NCBI GenBank assembly: GCA_030386875.1
Contig: CM059559.1
Coordinates: forward strand, 7,251,177-7,315,176
Length of the DNA: 64,000 nucleotides
Direction of reading: 5' to 3'
Origin: Morinoia aosen
Lineage: Eukaryota > Arthropoda > Malacostraca > Amphipoda > Talitridae
Part shown: positions 35,235-46,483 of the stretch, piece by piece
Layout: every line of letters starts with the position of its first letter
How positions within the stretch are numbered: the stretch's first letter is position 1
The notes under the pieces: model-generated
What the model was told of the DNA's origin: nothing
What the model saw: the letters and a program-made list of their open reading frames with translations, nothing else
Databases searched by the model: none
Made by a program: the position numbers and the translations under genes

Positions 35235-35315
35235 AAAATCTCCGCCTAAGCGATTTAATCACTTAAATCGCTAAGGCGACGAAAAACATGCATGCAGGCG
35301 GCGATAAAGTTAGAA
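35235..35315. mobile_element. Truncated member of the hairpin MITE family
   Basis: CGCCTAAGCGATTTAATCAC and CTTAAATCGCTAAGGCG form a central palindrome, followed by GCATGCAGGCGGCGATAAAG and TTAGA, the same right arm as in the copies at 30224 and 58928. The left arm is missing. Confidence 0.55.
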
Positions 35316-35879
35316 TACGATGTGTGTACATTACTGCATGCAAGCACTAATTATGATAAAGAGTGCTCGTGCAAGACGATTTGGTAGAAATGCTGGATTT
35401 AAACTGCGCTTTGTCTTTCATGATATAATTTTAGTAATAATAGTAATAATACAAATGACTCATTCTATATAATGAGTTATAATGACTTATCAATCGCTCT
35501 ATAAAATGAGTTATATTAAAATAGAGTTATAATAAAAAACTTTAATTTTGAACTACTGATCAAAAGCTAAACAACGGATCTTTTTGTAAATACAATGCAT
35601 CGGGAGTAAAATATGGATCAAATACATCAATGACAACCTGATAGTATTGATGAACATTCAGGTGGTCAATTTACATCTAATCTGTTTGCACAAATATTCC
35701 TGTAGAGAAAAGTTGCCTTATTCCTTTCTACGTGGATTTAAGGAGAAAATTTTAACTTCAACCAAAATAAATTTCTGGCATCGATAAAATTTGTCGAAGT
35801 TGTCTGCCTGATCGATGAAAAAAGACTTTGAATAAATTCACCATACTTTCTTTAATCTTTTTTTCACGCTCATTTCATA
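35316..35879. other. Unrecognised AT-rich stretch
   Basis: Contains short ATGAGTTATAATGA-type repeats near 35455-35530. No gene seen. Confidence 0.45.
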
Positions 35880-36110
35880 AATATCTCTCCGAAAAAAATT
35901 GGCCGATCACCTTGGAAAAGGTTGGTTAATATTTTAGGGAACGATTCCGTAATTTTTTGGGAAAAACTGGGCAATCTTTTTCGAAAAGATTGATTGATCT
36001 TTTTGCAAAAGATTAGGTAAATTTTTGAAAAATATTGGGTAATCTTTTTAAGAAAAACTGGTTAATCCTTTCAGAAAAAATTAGTAAATCACGTCGAAAA
36101 AGATTGATGA
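35880..36110. repeat. Degenerate repeat of about 27-35 bp
   Basis: About seven diverged units based on AAAGATTGGTTAATCTTTTT with variable spacing. Old. Confidence 0.7.
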
Positions 36111-37479
36111 CTGATAAATATTTGTATAAACTGTATTTGTCGTCAGGCTCGCGCTTGTGTGAACATTGCTGGTGTTAAATACGCATTACCATCGTGTGAG
36201 ATGCGTTTGAGGCCATTACACTTCACAGCCAATATCTTAGTGCCTTCAATCACCCGTATTTTATGGGGCATTTTCAATTTTGATTTATGGATCACTACGG
36301 GGGAAATTGACCGTAAAATTCTCTTCTGCGTTTGCTGAGCCTCGGCCAATCCTATAAATGTGTTGAATTTCCATTCATTTCAATTCTTATAAAATAAATT
36401 GAGCTTGATTTGAGTACATTCGTTATGGCCTTTAATTTTCTGGTAAATGCTTTCGCTGGTTTTTTTTTCTGACACTCATCATCCTTTTTCCATTTGAAAT
36501 AAATATTGTTGAAAACATTTAAAGTTGAAAACGCGTCTTTTTTTAAAGGAACTTAATTCGTTGTATCAGATTTCAAAGTTCTTGTTTAACGTTTCTATTT
36601 TTTATCTACTTGAATAGCGGCTCTGCTGAATGAATATGTACTCGTAAAATACGCATCAAATTCAAGATCCACATGAAAATCAACTAATAACTTCTTCACT
36701 CTAACGTCTCCACGTTACTAAACTCTGTACAATTCCGCCACTAAAATAAACAGATTTTATTCTACGCCATAGCTTAGTTTCATTTTATTCTCTAGCTTAG
36801 TTTTTACTTTTTAATTCTAGCTTAAAAGTTTTTTATCAAAAGTTGCACAACTTCCCATTTGTTTAATGAACTCTGAAAAAGAAAATAACCGCATTGTGTT
36901 GCGCTCGACAATCCAGAACCAAAAATGATCGATCGCATCGTGAATAATTACGATTTGGAAATGAAGGATGGTCGGAGGTGATCATGGATGATCACGGATA
37001 ATTCCGCCGAGAGTCACGAGGTACACCTCCAGTCGTGATCTATGATCTGTATTCGAATGGACAAACTTTAGGAATGATAGAAAATTTCCGCGGTGAAATT
37101 GGTATAAGTATCACTACCGGAGACGAATGTACTCCAGTGCCCTCAATTATACAAATATTACTGGCGCGTTATTAGGGCACAGTGTATTATTCATGAGGGT
37201 ATTATATTGATGAGAAAATCCACGTGTCCTCTGTTTATTCCTTGCTTAAAGTTTTGGAATTTGAAATTAGAGTCGGCAGCTATCTAGTTGTTATTTAGGG
37301 CTAATAACTTGGCGTAATTACCGAGGAAAATTATCTGTAACAAACTTTAATTATAGAATACCTAAAAAGAGTAAATATGAAAATATTCTGGATATTCTTC
37401 AAACTAATAAAGTAAAATATGAAAAGTATAAAACAACTTTAAAGCGTAAATATTAACATTTCTATTCTTCAAACGCGCA
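36111..37479. other. Unrecognised stretch
   Basis: Minus frame 36143-36349 (68 codons) is not recognised. AT-rich otherwise. Confidence 0.45.
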
Positions 37480-37548
37480 GTACAATAACTTAGCGCTTAG
37501 TTCTGACTTGCTATCTTGAAGGCTTGTACTCGTCGCTTAGGAATATGC

Positions 37549-38012
37549 TGACGTCATTGCACCAAGCCAGCGTTTTTCGCGATGAACCGCTCAGCTGGGA
37601 TGAATTTTTCTTACAATTTACGGCACCGTAACTGTACGACTGACCACGTAAGTTTCTTAAAGTGAATTCGCTTACGTTACTTTTCGCTCTTTATAGTACA
37701 GTAAAGTCGATTTCGAGGAACTTACGTCGTCTGCTGTACCGCAACGACGACGTAACCTGAATATCGAGCTTATTTTAAGCCATCGGAAAAAGCATAACTG
37801 AAGAAAAGAAGAGATGACGTGATGTCAGAAGCCATTCTAGTCTGAAATCATTCTGTGCTTAACTTTTTATTAATTGACTTTCTTCCCTCACGAGAATCAT
37901 TAACGATTTCACTTGCGTGGTTTTTCTTGCGCACCACAACCTACTATAAATTTCCCACACCATTCAAATGTTCCTTAGCACCAGCGTGAAGAGAGATGAG
38001 CAAAAGCCGTAA
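37549..38012 (+). promoter_or_regulatory. Possible promoter region (CRE plus TATA box)
   Basis: A perfect CRE palindrome TGACGTCA at 37549-37556 and a TATAAAT box at 37945-37951 lie in array-free DNA. About 60 bp after the TATA box, ATGAGCAAAAGCC is followed by a consensus donor GTAAGTG (about 38010). The order TATA, leader, donor fits a short first exon, but no downstream exon was identified and an initiator motif is not clear. Confidence 0.2.
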
Positions 38013-38349
38013 GTGAAAGACTGTTCACCGTCTCTCTTTCTCTCTCTGTTATACGACTGTCGTCAATTTGTAACTGCAATTCAGTCCAAAATTATTTTTA
38101 ATCATCGTTAAACTGGAGAGCAAATTTCAACAAAGAACCGGAATTGTACGTAAATTTAAAATTATGTTTCAATTTTGATGAACTGGAGAACCATTTTCAA
38201 AAATGAGCCAAAATTGTGCTTAGCTTTGTCTCAAGTCTTTGAGAAACGACAGGAAATTTTAACAGAAAATGTAGAGTTTAATGAATGTTCATTTTTTTCC
38301 CATGAGCCTGGATGTTCTGTGAGACATCATTAGTAGCATGAGTTGTACA

Positions 38350-38530
38350 CTCAAAGTCAGTACATGATCCTCAAAAATAAATAAATAAAAACAGGAAGCA
38401 CTAATGTAAAGCTATCATTGCGCAAAACGAGATGATGCAACGCTATTCAAAAGCTAATAAATTAATAAATAAAAACAAGAACACTAATGCAAAGCTAACA
38501 TTGCAAAAAACGAGATGATGCAACACCATG
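38350..38530. repeat. Two-copy direct repeat of about 85-95 bp
   Basis: Both copies share AAATAAATAAAAACA, CACTAATG, AAAGCTA and AACGAGATGATGCAAC. Confidence 0.85.
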
Positions 38531-38729
38531 CAACTGCTCTTCCGTCTGATGAAAATAGGAGATTCAGAGTCTCTTCCTCCAAGCTCGTCCCCAGATATAG
38601 TTTTATGTGTCTACAAGGTATACGGTCCTTCGATGAAATGTGGTCCTGGTTGTGATATTTGTTCTGATCTCAGCCGTACACATTGACTCAGTGGCCTTTA
38701 CATCATGCTCTATGTTCTCCCTTCTGCCC

Positions 38730-38925
38730 TTCAAGTTTAAAGTCAATTGTGGTAATCAACTTTGAAAATAGCAAACATTAAGGGGATCGGGCTTTCATTT
38801 AGCTTACATTAAATATTTATAAAAAATAAGTTAGTGACTGCAAGGGGGTCAGCAGCACTATGAAAATCACCTAAGTGACCACCGGTGGGTCACTTCGCAG
38901 GAAATGTGTTACTGTGCAAAATAAC
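38730..38925 (+). repeat. Dispersed repeat family R1, copy 1
   Basis: Shares with the other copies GTCAATTGTGG, TTGAAAA, CAAACATTAAGGGGATC, GGGTCAGCAGCACTATGAAA and GTGACCACCGGTGG. About 200 bp. No terminal inverted repeats or poly-A evident. Four copies in the window, one in the opposite orientation. Confidence 0.8.
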
Positions 38926-39184
38926 ACACTCAGAAGGAACACGCTTTAAAATTGGGAAATTTTAAAAATTTATAATTTTAATTTTTTTAATTTGAAGTTT
39001 TCAAATTTTAATTTAATTTACATTTTTAATAGTTTAAAATTTTTGAAATCAGCTAGTACAGCAATCTGTCTGTCTAAAGAAGTGAAAGTCTCTCCGTAAT
39101 TAGAAGTCTAAAATACCTGACACAGTTTGACATGAGGGTATTAAACACGAGTACGTCTTTACTTTTTAACGAGTCCTGATAAAA

Positions 39185-39395
39185 CTGAAGTTCAATATTC
39201 AACTCCAATTTAACGCCAATTGTAGAAAGCAATGTTGAAAACAACAAACATCAACTGGATCGTGCCTCCATTTAGTTTTGATTTAGTACTTATAAAAATC
39301 GAGTTTAGGACTACTGGTGGGTCAGCAGCATTATGAAAACTCCCTCAGTGACCACCGGTGGTTCATGTCGTAATCAAAGTGTTAACTGTATTCTT
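39185..39395 (+). repeat. Dispersed repeat family R1, copy 2
   Basis: Starts with AACTGAAGTTCAATATTCAA, then CAATGTTGAAAACAACAAAC, GGGTCAGCAGCATTATGAAA and CCCTCAGTGACCACCGGTGG. This is the best preserved copy. It lies about 450 bp from copy 1 in the same orientation, so these two might be a local duplication, unlike copies 3 and 4. Confidence 0.8.
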
Positions 39396-39475
39396 TAGCT
39401 TCGTCAGTAATGGATTAGTTTCAAGGTGTTTTGAATATGAAAAATTGCTTTATAAAAAGGTTGCTTTCGATAACC

Positions 39476-39565
39476 AACACAACATGTACAATAACAATAA
39501 CAAGTACATGCACAACGTGTATAATAACAATAACATGTACATTTACAACACATACAATAACATGA
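39476..39565. repeat. Short 39-bp-type repeat, two to three copies
   Basis: ACATGTACAATAACAATAAC and ATAATAACAATAACATGTAC recur. Two opposite frames over it (39358-39669 plus, 39404-39757 minus) are artefacts. Confidence 0.75.
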
Positions 39566-39734
39566 AATCACACAAGTGTACCAGAGTAGTACTCGCAATG
39601 ACTGGTCAAACGCAGCGATCTTATAGCCAAATAATAACCTGCATACTCGCATGCAAATTATTTTCCTGACACAAGTAATGAAAAGCTTTTTTAATGGAGT
39701 TGTTTTACTTTGTGTTTTGGCCACGGCAGTACTG

Positions 39735-40228
39735 CACTGAGAGAAATTTTGACACACCTAGGTGTGTCAAACGGTTATTCAGAAATATTTTGATAAACAT
39801 TGAAGTATTTCTTTTGACCACATATTAAAGCGGTTGAGAGACTGGAAACACTTATTCACGTTTCAAATGGCTCCATATTTTTTGTAGAAAACCGAACTGT
39901 ATTTAAATTTTGTGATTGGAGTGCAATTCAACCCCAAAAAACTTTACATCTTCGCTAATTTTTCTTCTAATTCTTGGACATTGTCTGTATATCAGTGTAA
40001 TTAGTTGCTGGTCTAAGAAAGTGAAATATTTATGAGAAATAAAATCGACTTTCGTTAAGTGTGTCATGTTTGGCACACCTAAGTGTGTCGTATAAGCCCA
40101 TGACTCACAAAAGTGTGTCAAAATACATACGCTAATCAAGTATTTTGTTGACACACTTTTGTGTGCCGGTTTTGCGACAACTTGACACACAAAAGTGTGC
40201 CGCTTTTGCGACAAAATTTTTCTCAGTG
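39735..40228. mobile_element. 494-bp non-autonomous DNA transposon, CACTGAGA ends
   Basis: Left end CACTGAGAGAAATTTTGACA at 39735; right end ACAAAATTTTTCTCAGTG ends at 40228: imperfect inverted repeats of about 18 bp. Immediately inside are smaller palindromes of the type GACACACCTAGGTGTGTC (39751) and several GACACAC..GTGTG pairs near 40060-40200. A TG dinucleotide flanks both sides and might be the target duplication, but it is too short to be sure. No transposase remnant. Superfamily not settled. Confidence 0.78.
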
Positions 40229-40935
40229 TGAGTATCTTGATTTGTTTATCTTTTCTAGCTGTAATACTGCTATATTCGTTTTTTTCTTTGTGGGAATCGA
40301 AAGGGTTGTTGACGACCGTTCTGACTTTCTTCGCTTTTCGCGTTTTAGCGACGATTGTACTTTGCTCGCTTCTGTTTTTTTGGCGGAATTGAAATTGAGT
40401 TTCTTCTCTGATGAGTTTCTTCTCGCTTCTGAGACTCATGAAGTGCTCTGAGTCAAACTATTTGAAACTTTCTTTGATGAATTTTTACCTTCGGGTTTGC
40501 TTTAACTTGATTAACGTTTTATATTTTCTTTGATCATTTCTTAATTGAAAAGGCCAAGGAGAATCGAGAAATTTAATTAGACTGTAAGATGGAAGCAAAT
40601 TTATGAAGCTAAGTTCTCCTTACTATTAAATGATTCATTGAAAAATGCACTCAGGAGTATAAATCTATCAAATTTAGGGGCAACACAAATGAATTCTACT
40701 CGCATAGAAGAAGAACAAAGAATCTCTGAATTATTAAGGTAGTTTCATCTAAAATTGTCCAATATTTGCCGTATAAATTCTTGACTAGTCTATGCAATGA
40801 AATAGAATCGGGTGAGACAAGCTAACTTCTTTATTTCGCATTGCAATGAAGCCAAAAGTAGCACAGATATCTTTCAATTTAATTTTCTTACAAAATTTAC
40901 AACCTTTAAAGTAGTGGCTTACAGAGTTTCAAAGA
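40229..40935. other. Unrecognised stretch
   Basis: The first 210 bp carry the start of a 178-codon minus frame (39903-40439) whose 3' half lies in the transposon above. I do not call it. The rest is AT-rich. Confidence 0.45.
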
Positions 40936-41415
40936 TCATACAGTTAAGTTACGCCCGCCGTTATCGATATACTGGGTGAACAGAAATCTGCTGTTTTCCA
41001 TCACTCTCTCCAGCATATTGATATTATAGATATGTTGGCTGTTTCTCTTTGAACGTTTCTTTCCAGATTTTCTAGAGTTTGTGGGCGGTCAGTATAAACA
41101 TATGATTTTAAGTATTCCACAAAAAGTAGTCACATGGGGCCAAATCTGGAGAACACGCCGGCCACTCCAAATCACCTCTCAGGGAGATGAGGCGCCCTGG
41201 GAAGCGATTTCGCACACAGCCATCGATGCCCTTGCAGCCTTCACTTTTTTTTCTGCCCAGAACCAGTTTCCCCGAACGTTGTCACCCACAAAAGAATAGT
41301 TTTTTAGTCCGGGACAGGTTCAAGAGGCGCAATATTGAAGCGATATCGGAAAGCGCGCTGCGTTGAAACCATCTGCCTCTACGGTAAATGCACGCTGTTC
41401 GTTCTGCCAACGCAT
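40936..41415 (-). pseudogene. Tc1/mariner-type transposase relic, internally deleted
   Basis: Reading the minus strand, the first part (about 41415-41300) shows the N-terminal helix-turn-helix-type region seen in DUF4817-bearing transposases: RWQNEQRAFTVEA, then after frameshifts an FRRHFNIAP-like stretch. The last part (about 41200-40936) shows the family's C-terminal hallmark LEWPACSPDLAPCDYFLW (41173-41120), then a YLKSYVYTDRPQTLENLE stretch in another frame, and a closing NMLERVMENSRF with a stop at 40936-40938. The middle of the enzyme, including the first catalytic aspartates, is missing (a full enzyme is about 330-350 residues; here about 160 codons remain), and at least three frameshifts occur. 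Non-functional. Plus-strand frames at 41081-41299 and 41335-41589 are shadows. Confidence 0.9.
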
Positions 41416-42136
41416 GATGGCGACTTCCGCAAGGTCAAACTTTGTGATCCACTCTCTCTAATGAAATCACCCCCACCAGCTTCGGGATCTTCACTTCAAA
41501 AAAGGAAGTTAACTTGCAGCAACCAGTATATGCTAATTTCATTCCGAAATATTGCAGGACTAGTACTATACCTTATCTTAGGGCACTAATCTTAAAATAT
41601 AAATACTCAATTAATTTATTCTTTCCGTTTTTTATACATAACTGCACATGAAATTAATTCATGCATTGAAAAACTTCAATTGCATGTACGCAGAAATCCC
41701 ATTCCTAGGACCTCTGGTATATTTGATATTCCTTTCAAAGCATCAAGGGCTACCTAAACCATCTTCTTTGAAAGCTACTCAATTAACAGAAGCCTAGGAG
41801 TACTCGAGGTCTCCGCAGAATAAAAAATCTTTGCAGTTACTGCAGCTCTGCACTTCCGCAAACACGCGCAGGTTTCTTGCACTCAAGCAAAATTTCAATC
41901 ACTCTTACACCTCAATTGAATGCTTCTCTTCATTTTCATGAGTAGAGTCTCGATTTGCTGATGACTACCGTGGAGTATGGAACAAAATGAGGTCATTTCC
42001 TGAGACAGTACCTTTGTTTGAAATGGGCTCGCAGAAATTGGCGAGGTGCACTGACAAGGAAAGCAATCACTGCTGATGGGTGAAGTGATGTATCGATAAG
42101 CTGCTGACTCGTGAAATTTATTCTAACTAGCTAAAT
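41416..42136. other. Unrecognised stretch
   Basis: May hold the outer end of the transposon whose coding relic lies to the left, but I found no inverted repeat pair. No gene seen. Confidence 0.4.
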
Positions 42137-42360
42137 CAGTGGTTCTTAATCTTGTTGGAGGCACTGAACCACACAAGTTCTACGAATGCATTCATCGAAC
42201 CCTTCGTAGTTGGAAAAATAAAATGCCCTTTTTTTCTTCAAATTCAAAACATATGTATAAAACAAATACTGTATTAGTGCAAAAAATGTACCATGCCGGA
42301 CCCAGGGGCTTGATTCACCGAACCCACGAAGTTCGATCGAACCCAGCTTAAGAACCACTG
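42137..42360 (-). mobile_element. hAT-like MITE, copy 1 (224 bp)
   Basis: Terminal inverted repeats CAGTGGTTCTTAA (42137) and TTAAGAACCACTG (to 42360), typical of hAT (Charlie-like) ends. Flanks AGCTAAAT and ATCTAGAT match 6 of 8, as for a decayed 8-bp target duplication; ATCTAGAT fits the known preference of such elements for a CTAG-centred site. Same length as, and inverted relative to, the copy at 50085. No coding capacity; frames at 42139-42351 and 42146-42397 are incidental. Confidence 0.93.
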
Positions 42361-43654
42361 ATCTAGATTGAGATTCGTCTTTATGGGACGTGATCACAGC
42401 CGTAGCGTGCTTCCTGATCGCATTCTGGTAATGAGTGTCTGAGAATTATTCATTTTACTTCGTGTCTGATTTCGTTTTTTCGATTAGGTGTTATCATCAG
42501 AACACATTATTCATCATCGCAAAAGTGGTCCCACGATTTGGCATTTTCTTCGCACTGCTAGGAGTATTAGAGAGCTAAGATCACTTTTTTCAGGCCATAG
42601 TGACTCTACTGTCCGATGAGACGTTACCATTTGAATCATGGATTTATTTAAAAATGAAATGCGGTTTTAGGTTATACCTACTGCAGTACGCTTGTAGTTC
42701 TCTTGAAATAAACCTGAAATTCCAGTCACCTGCTGTACTTTAGAATACTGAGAGGGGGGAGGGTTACAGACCCAGGAATGGTCAAGGCGATTTTTGAACG
42801 TATTCACCAGTCTATCAGAGGCAACATTTCTGAGAGCTTGTTTAATATTCTGGCAATGTTAAATTAGATGAATTTTGAATTTGGGCTGTTTTTAACTGTT
42901 TTCTGTTAATTTCTAGTCGTTATTTCTGATTCGAACAGCTTTCTCAGTGTCAAAATGACTTTCTGGGGAACATCAATAAAGTCATCAAGATAATTGTTGG
43001 GCACTATTAATTGTCTTCGCAATCTTCTTCCCTCACGGAAAAAAAATGTTAGTCAGCTGGAGACATTGGTCGTTACTGATGCGACGGAGCTATGGAACCA
43101 TTTTCGCTACTTTTCGTTGAATTTTTAAAAAAATTTTGGTGCCCTATCATGGGATAGGGGACCAGAGATGCTTTGCGCATTCTAGATTTTTTGCCGAATG
43201 GGACCTGCATAATGCCTCAATGCCTCGTGGAGGAGCAGTGTAATGCCATTTGACCTGCATTCAAAGTTTGCTGCTATGAAGCCAAGCATTCTGATATCAT
43301 TCTCAACTTTTTTCTAATTGTCATGCTTGAGATTTTCGGTGATAGTGAGGCTAAGATCTCTTCGTTAGTCTATAGCTTCAATTGGAGCACCATTCATGGT
43401 GTGCAGGAAATTCTGCTATTACTACTGCTGACTACGATGCTTGATTCTTATTATGAACAGCTGAAAATAACTGTTGATGAATTTTATGCGTACAAGTTGA
43501 TTTTCGCAAAAAAATGTTTATCTCGAGGATCAACTTCACTTATATCATGCCTTGCCTTCCTTGCTCTGTTTTAAGTTATTTGTATAGAGGACGTGGTATC
43601 TAGGGCCACGATCTAATACCTAATACTGTTATCAATATGGCGCACTATGTCGCG
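42361..43654. other. Unrecognised stretch
   Basis: Plus frame 43323-43574 (83 codons) has no recognised family. No repeat or element seen. Confidence 0.45.
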
Positions 43655-43860
43655 ACCAGCAGCGGCCTTTGCTAACCAGCCACTGTGCATGGATTTTATT
43701 AAATATTCAAAGAGAAAGGAACATTGCTTGCTGAAATCAATTCCTGCTTTCGCACAAATGTCCTACTCAGTAGCAGCCTTTGCTAACCAGCTGCTGTACA
43801 TTGATGTTTTTAAATAATAAATAAAGAATTTGTTTGCCGAAATAAATTCATGCCGTCGTA
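43655..43860. repeat. Two-copy direct repeat of about 110-118 bp
   Basis: Both copies begin AGCAGCGGCCTTTGCTAACC / AGTAGCAGCCTTTGCTAACC, then TGTGCAT/TGTACAT, TTTTAAATA and TTGCTTGCTGAAAT/TTGTTTGCCGAAAT. Confidence 0.88.
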
Positions 43861-44234
43861 CCCACGGATAAATCTGGGTCCTGTCGTATGCTAAGCTGCT
43901 GAAATACAGAGACATTTACAAATGCAGCAGGTATGCGGACTGTGCAAGATAGTCATGTGTGAGGGGAGCTGAACGCACGAAAAAAGTAGAATTTATCACA
44001 GCCATAGACCGAAGTGTTGCTCGGTGCTGCTGACTCTGAATTTACAGCATACTTTTACCACGTCGGTAGTAAATTTGAGTAAATTGGTCAACGTAGACCA
44101 ATAAAAGTTCTGCCTTATAGGCCAAGGTAGACTGGATACCAAGGACGAGCAAAACATTGCTTCGGTAGAAACGTTGTTTTTCGTCGTAAAGCAGGACATC
44201 GGAGCAGCGAGCAGAGGCGTTGGCAAATTTCCGT
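43861..44234. other. Unrecognised stretch
   Basis: Minus frame 43996-44226 (76 codons) is not recognised. Confidence 0.4.
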
Positions 44235-44415
44235 TGACTTTGATATTGATTTGACCCGATATTGGTTTAACCTCTAATTTTGAAATTGTTCACATTAGAT
44301 GTTGGTTTGAGCCTCCCAGCTTTGATATTGATTAGAGGAGATGTTGGTTTGAGCCTCCCAAATTTGATATTGATGAGATTAGACGTTAGTTTAGTCTCCC
44401 TACTTTTATATTGAT
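44235..44415. repeat. Repeat of about 50-57 bp, three to four copies
   Basis: TTTGATATTGAT and GATGTTGGTTTGAGCCTCCC recur with small changes. Confidence 0.85.
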
Positions 44416-45084
44416 ACGACATGCACTATTGTATCCAGTTAACATGACAGTTCGTGTAAAGATCTGCCTAAGTGCTTTTTTCAAGTCAAACAATCTGAAA
44501 CGATACGTGCTGTATCAAATTATAACACGGTAAGTGCCATGTGTTTCCGAATCGAGCATAAAATGGAAGCTTTGTGCATTAGGATTTACATGTTCTTTAC
44601 CACATATCCACCCATGAATCTAGAAATATAAATCCTTGAGAATTATTCTATTCTACCTCTGTAGAATAGGTTAGGATTTCGTGTCCTGGGTTCACTGGTT
44701 ACACCAAGTCAGCGTTTTAAGTAATTCACTGAGAATAATTTCACCGAGGGAAAGTAATTCAAGGAAGGTTATTTCACCATGAGCGAGTATACTGCTTATC
44801 ATACAGTTGTGTTTTCCGTTATGATGCAAGTGCAATGTAGTAAAGCTTCTTTGGGGTTGCAATAGACGTTGATAGGCGTTACAATGGGCACGGATAGGCG
44901 TCACAATAGACAAGTATATTAGATAGATGCGCATATTTCATGAGCCCGAGCCAAATGAAATTGACTGGAGTCAAATGCGGCCGAAGCTTTGAAATTGACT
45001 AGATCGTGTTAACCTTCACTAAACTCACTGAACCTGAGTGACCCAACATGCCTGTACTACACACCGTGAGGCGGCGTGGACGAG
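44416..45084. other. Unrecognised stretch
   Basis: Short local repeats only (GCGTTACAATGGGCACGGAT / GCGTCACAATAGACAAG near 44874-44915). No gene seen. Confidence 0.45.
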
Positions 45085-45205
45085 TACCTGAAACTCCCAC
45101 TAAACTAAAAATAGTAGTAAAAAATGCCAGTGTGCTAGAAATAACATTTAAAACCCCCTCGAAACTAGAAATAACATTCGATACTCCCACTAAACTAGAA
45201 TCAAA
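45085..45205. repeat. Short repeat of about 36 bp, three copies
   Basis: CTCCCACTAAACTA and CTAGAAATAACATT recur within the span. Confidence 0.75.
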
Positions 45206-45428
45206 CTAAATAAAGGTCGTGGAATATTTTTAACTGATTATCGTTTCTTTCTTTCTGTGTAAGGAGTATCTCTCCTGAGAAATTTACATCGTACATGGAA
45301 ACATCCAGATTGTGATTATCTATCATGATCACTGTACTTTAAATTATTTATCTTTAAAGTTTGTGCTCGGCCTATTAATTATGAACTTTTGAGCTAATCA
45401 CGATGATAGTTTTTGCGTCTCTGTAAGA

Positions 45429-45608
45429 CGGCCCATAGACGATCAATTTAATTGTCAATATCATTGACTCAATATATTGATGAAATTTTTTTTGCCCACT
45501 AAGTCAATTATTTGACGATCGTCAATCACGCCCACAGACGATCAATTGAATTGTCAATATTCATCATAACCAATTATATTGACAATAAAATTGATCGTCT
45601 ATGGGCCG
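45429..45608. mobile_element. Nested foldback MITE (180 bp)
   Basis: CGGCCCATAGACGATCAATT at 45429 and its inverse AATTGATCGTCTATGGGCCG ending at 45608 give about 22 bp of near-perfect inverted repeat, extending imperfectly (AATTGTCAATAT / ATATTGACAAT). A third copy of the arm, CCCACAGACGATCAATTGAA, starts at 45532, so the right half alone is a hairpin. The structure implies one element inserted in, or duplicated within, another. GAGACGG/AAGACGG at the flanks may be remnants of a target duplication. Confidence 0.8.
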
Positions 45609-46410
45609 CTTGAGACGGCACAAAGCAGTTTCAATATTGAATCGCGCAAAATCTTCCTTTGCCAATAAATTGGGGGTATTTGGAGCGTGGAACATTGCTG
45701 GCTTGCTAGAGTGAGAACTTTTGAGTCTCGCGCAGCTTCTTTTAATTTCCTTTACGACTTCCTTCCTCCTGACAAGACGGCCGAGAACTTCCCGAGATAT
45801 TCGACTCCCGAAATTACGTTTTACTTCTCACGTGCAAAGTGAAGTGTGTTACACTTCTGTCAATTTGTATCGTAAAATGGTGCGGGAAGGTTTTTGAATT
45901 CACAGCTGTATAAGACACTGAATTTATTGGGCTTAAGTGTTATTTATGATTTATAGATCGCAGTATACATGATACAAAAGAGCGGCTCGAACGATCAAGT
46001 GAGCGTATAGAGTTTCTGGTGTGCTGACTGGGCGGTTGCCACGCTCTAGAGCGCGATTTATCCCCTGTACCCGTTTTTTTAATCACACACTTTTTCGACA
46101 AACGTAACGAGAGAACTTGATGCACTACGAGCTGGTTTTGCTCATCTTCCTGGTTTTGACATAGCATTTGAGTAAAATTTGCTAGGTTAGCTTCTTATGT
46201 GGCAGGTTTTCAAATAAAATCTCATCACAAAAAACATTTGGCAACGCTCAAAGGTTGTCAGGCAATGAGAGGTGTCTCCGGATCAAAATTGTTTTTTATT
46301 GGACACATATGAGAAATTAACCCTGATCACAAAACAACCGGACGATTCTATTCAGAGGAGGCTCATTTGTGCGCTCATAACCTCCAGTCCTTTTATTACG
46401 CTCTGGTACA
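45609..46410. other. Unrecognised stretch
   Basis: Minus frame 45940-46167 is not recognised. No repeat found. Confidence 0.45.
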
Positions 46411-46412
46411 TA

Positions 46413-46478
46413 GTGGCGCAAAAAGAACGAATAGATTTGACAGGCGCCTATTTGAAATTAGTACTTTTTTTGCGCCAC
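46413..46478. mobile_element. Very short inverted-repeat element
   Basis: GTGGCGCAAAAAGAAC at 46413 and GTACTTTTTTTGCGCCAC ending at 46478 are inverted repeats of about 16 bp around a 34-bp loop. TA-like bases flank both sides (CATA / GTATA). Compatible with a tiny Tc1/mariner-type MITE. Confidence 0.5.
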
Positions 46479-46483
46479 GTATA

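Noticed and set aside
39903-40439. 178-codon minus-strand frame, the longest outside clear arrays apart from the repeat frame at 27987-28583
   Set aside because: More than half lies inside the 494-bp transposon, including its palindromic right end. No domain recognised; likely chance.
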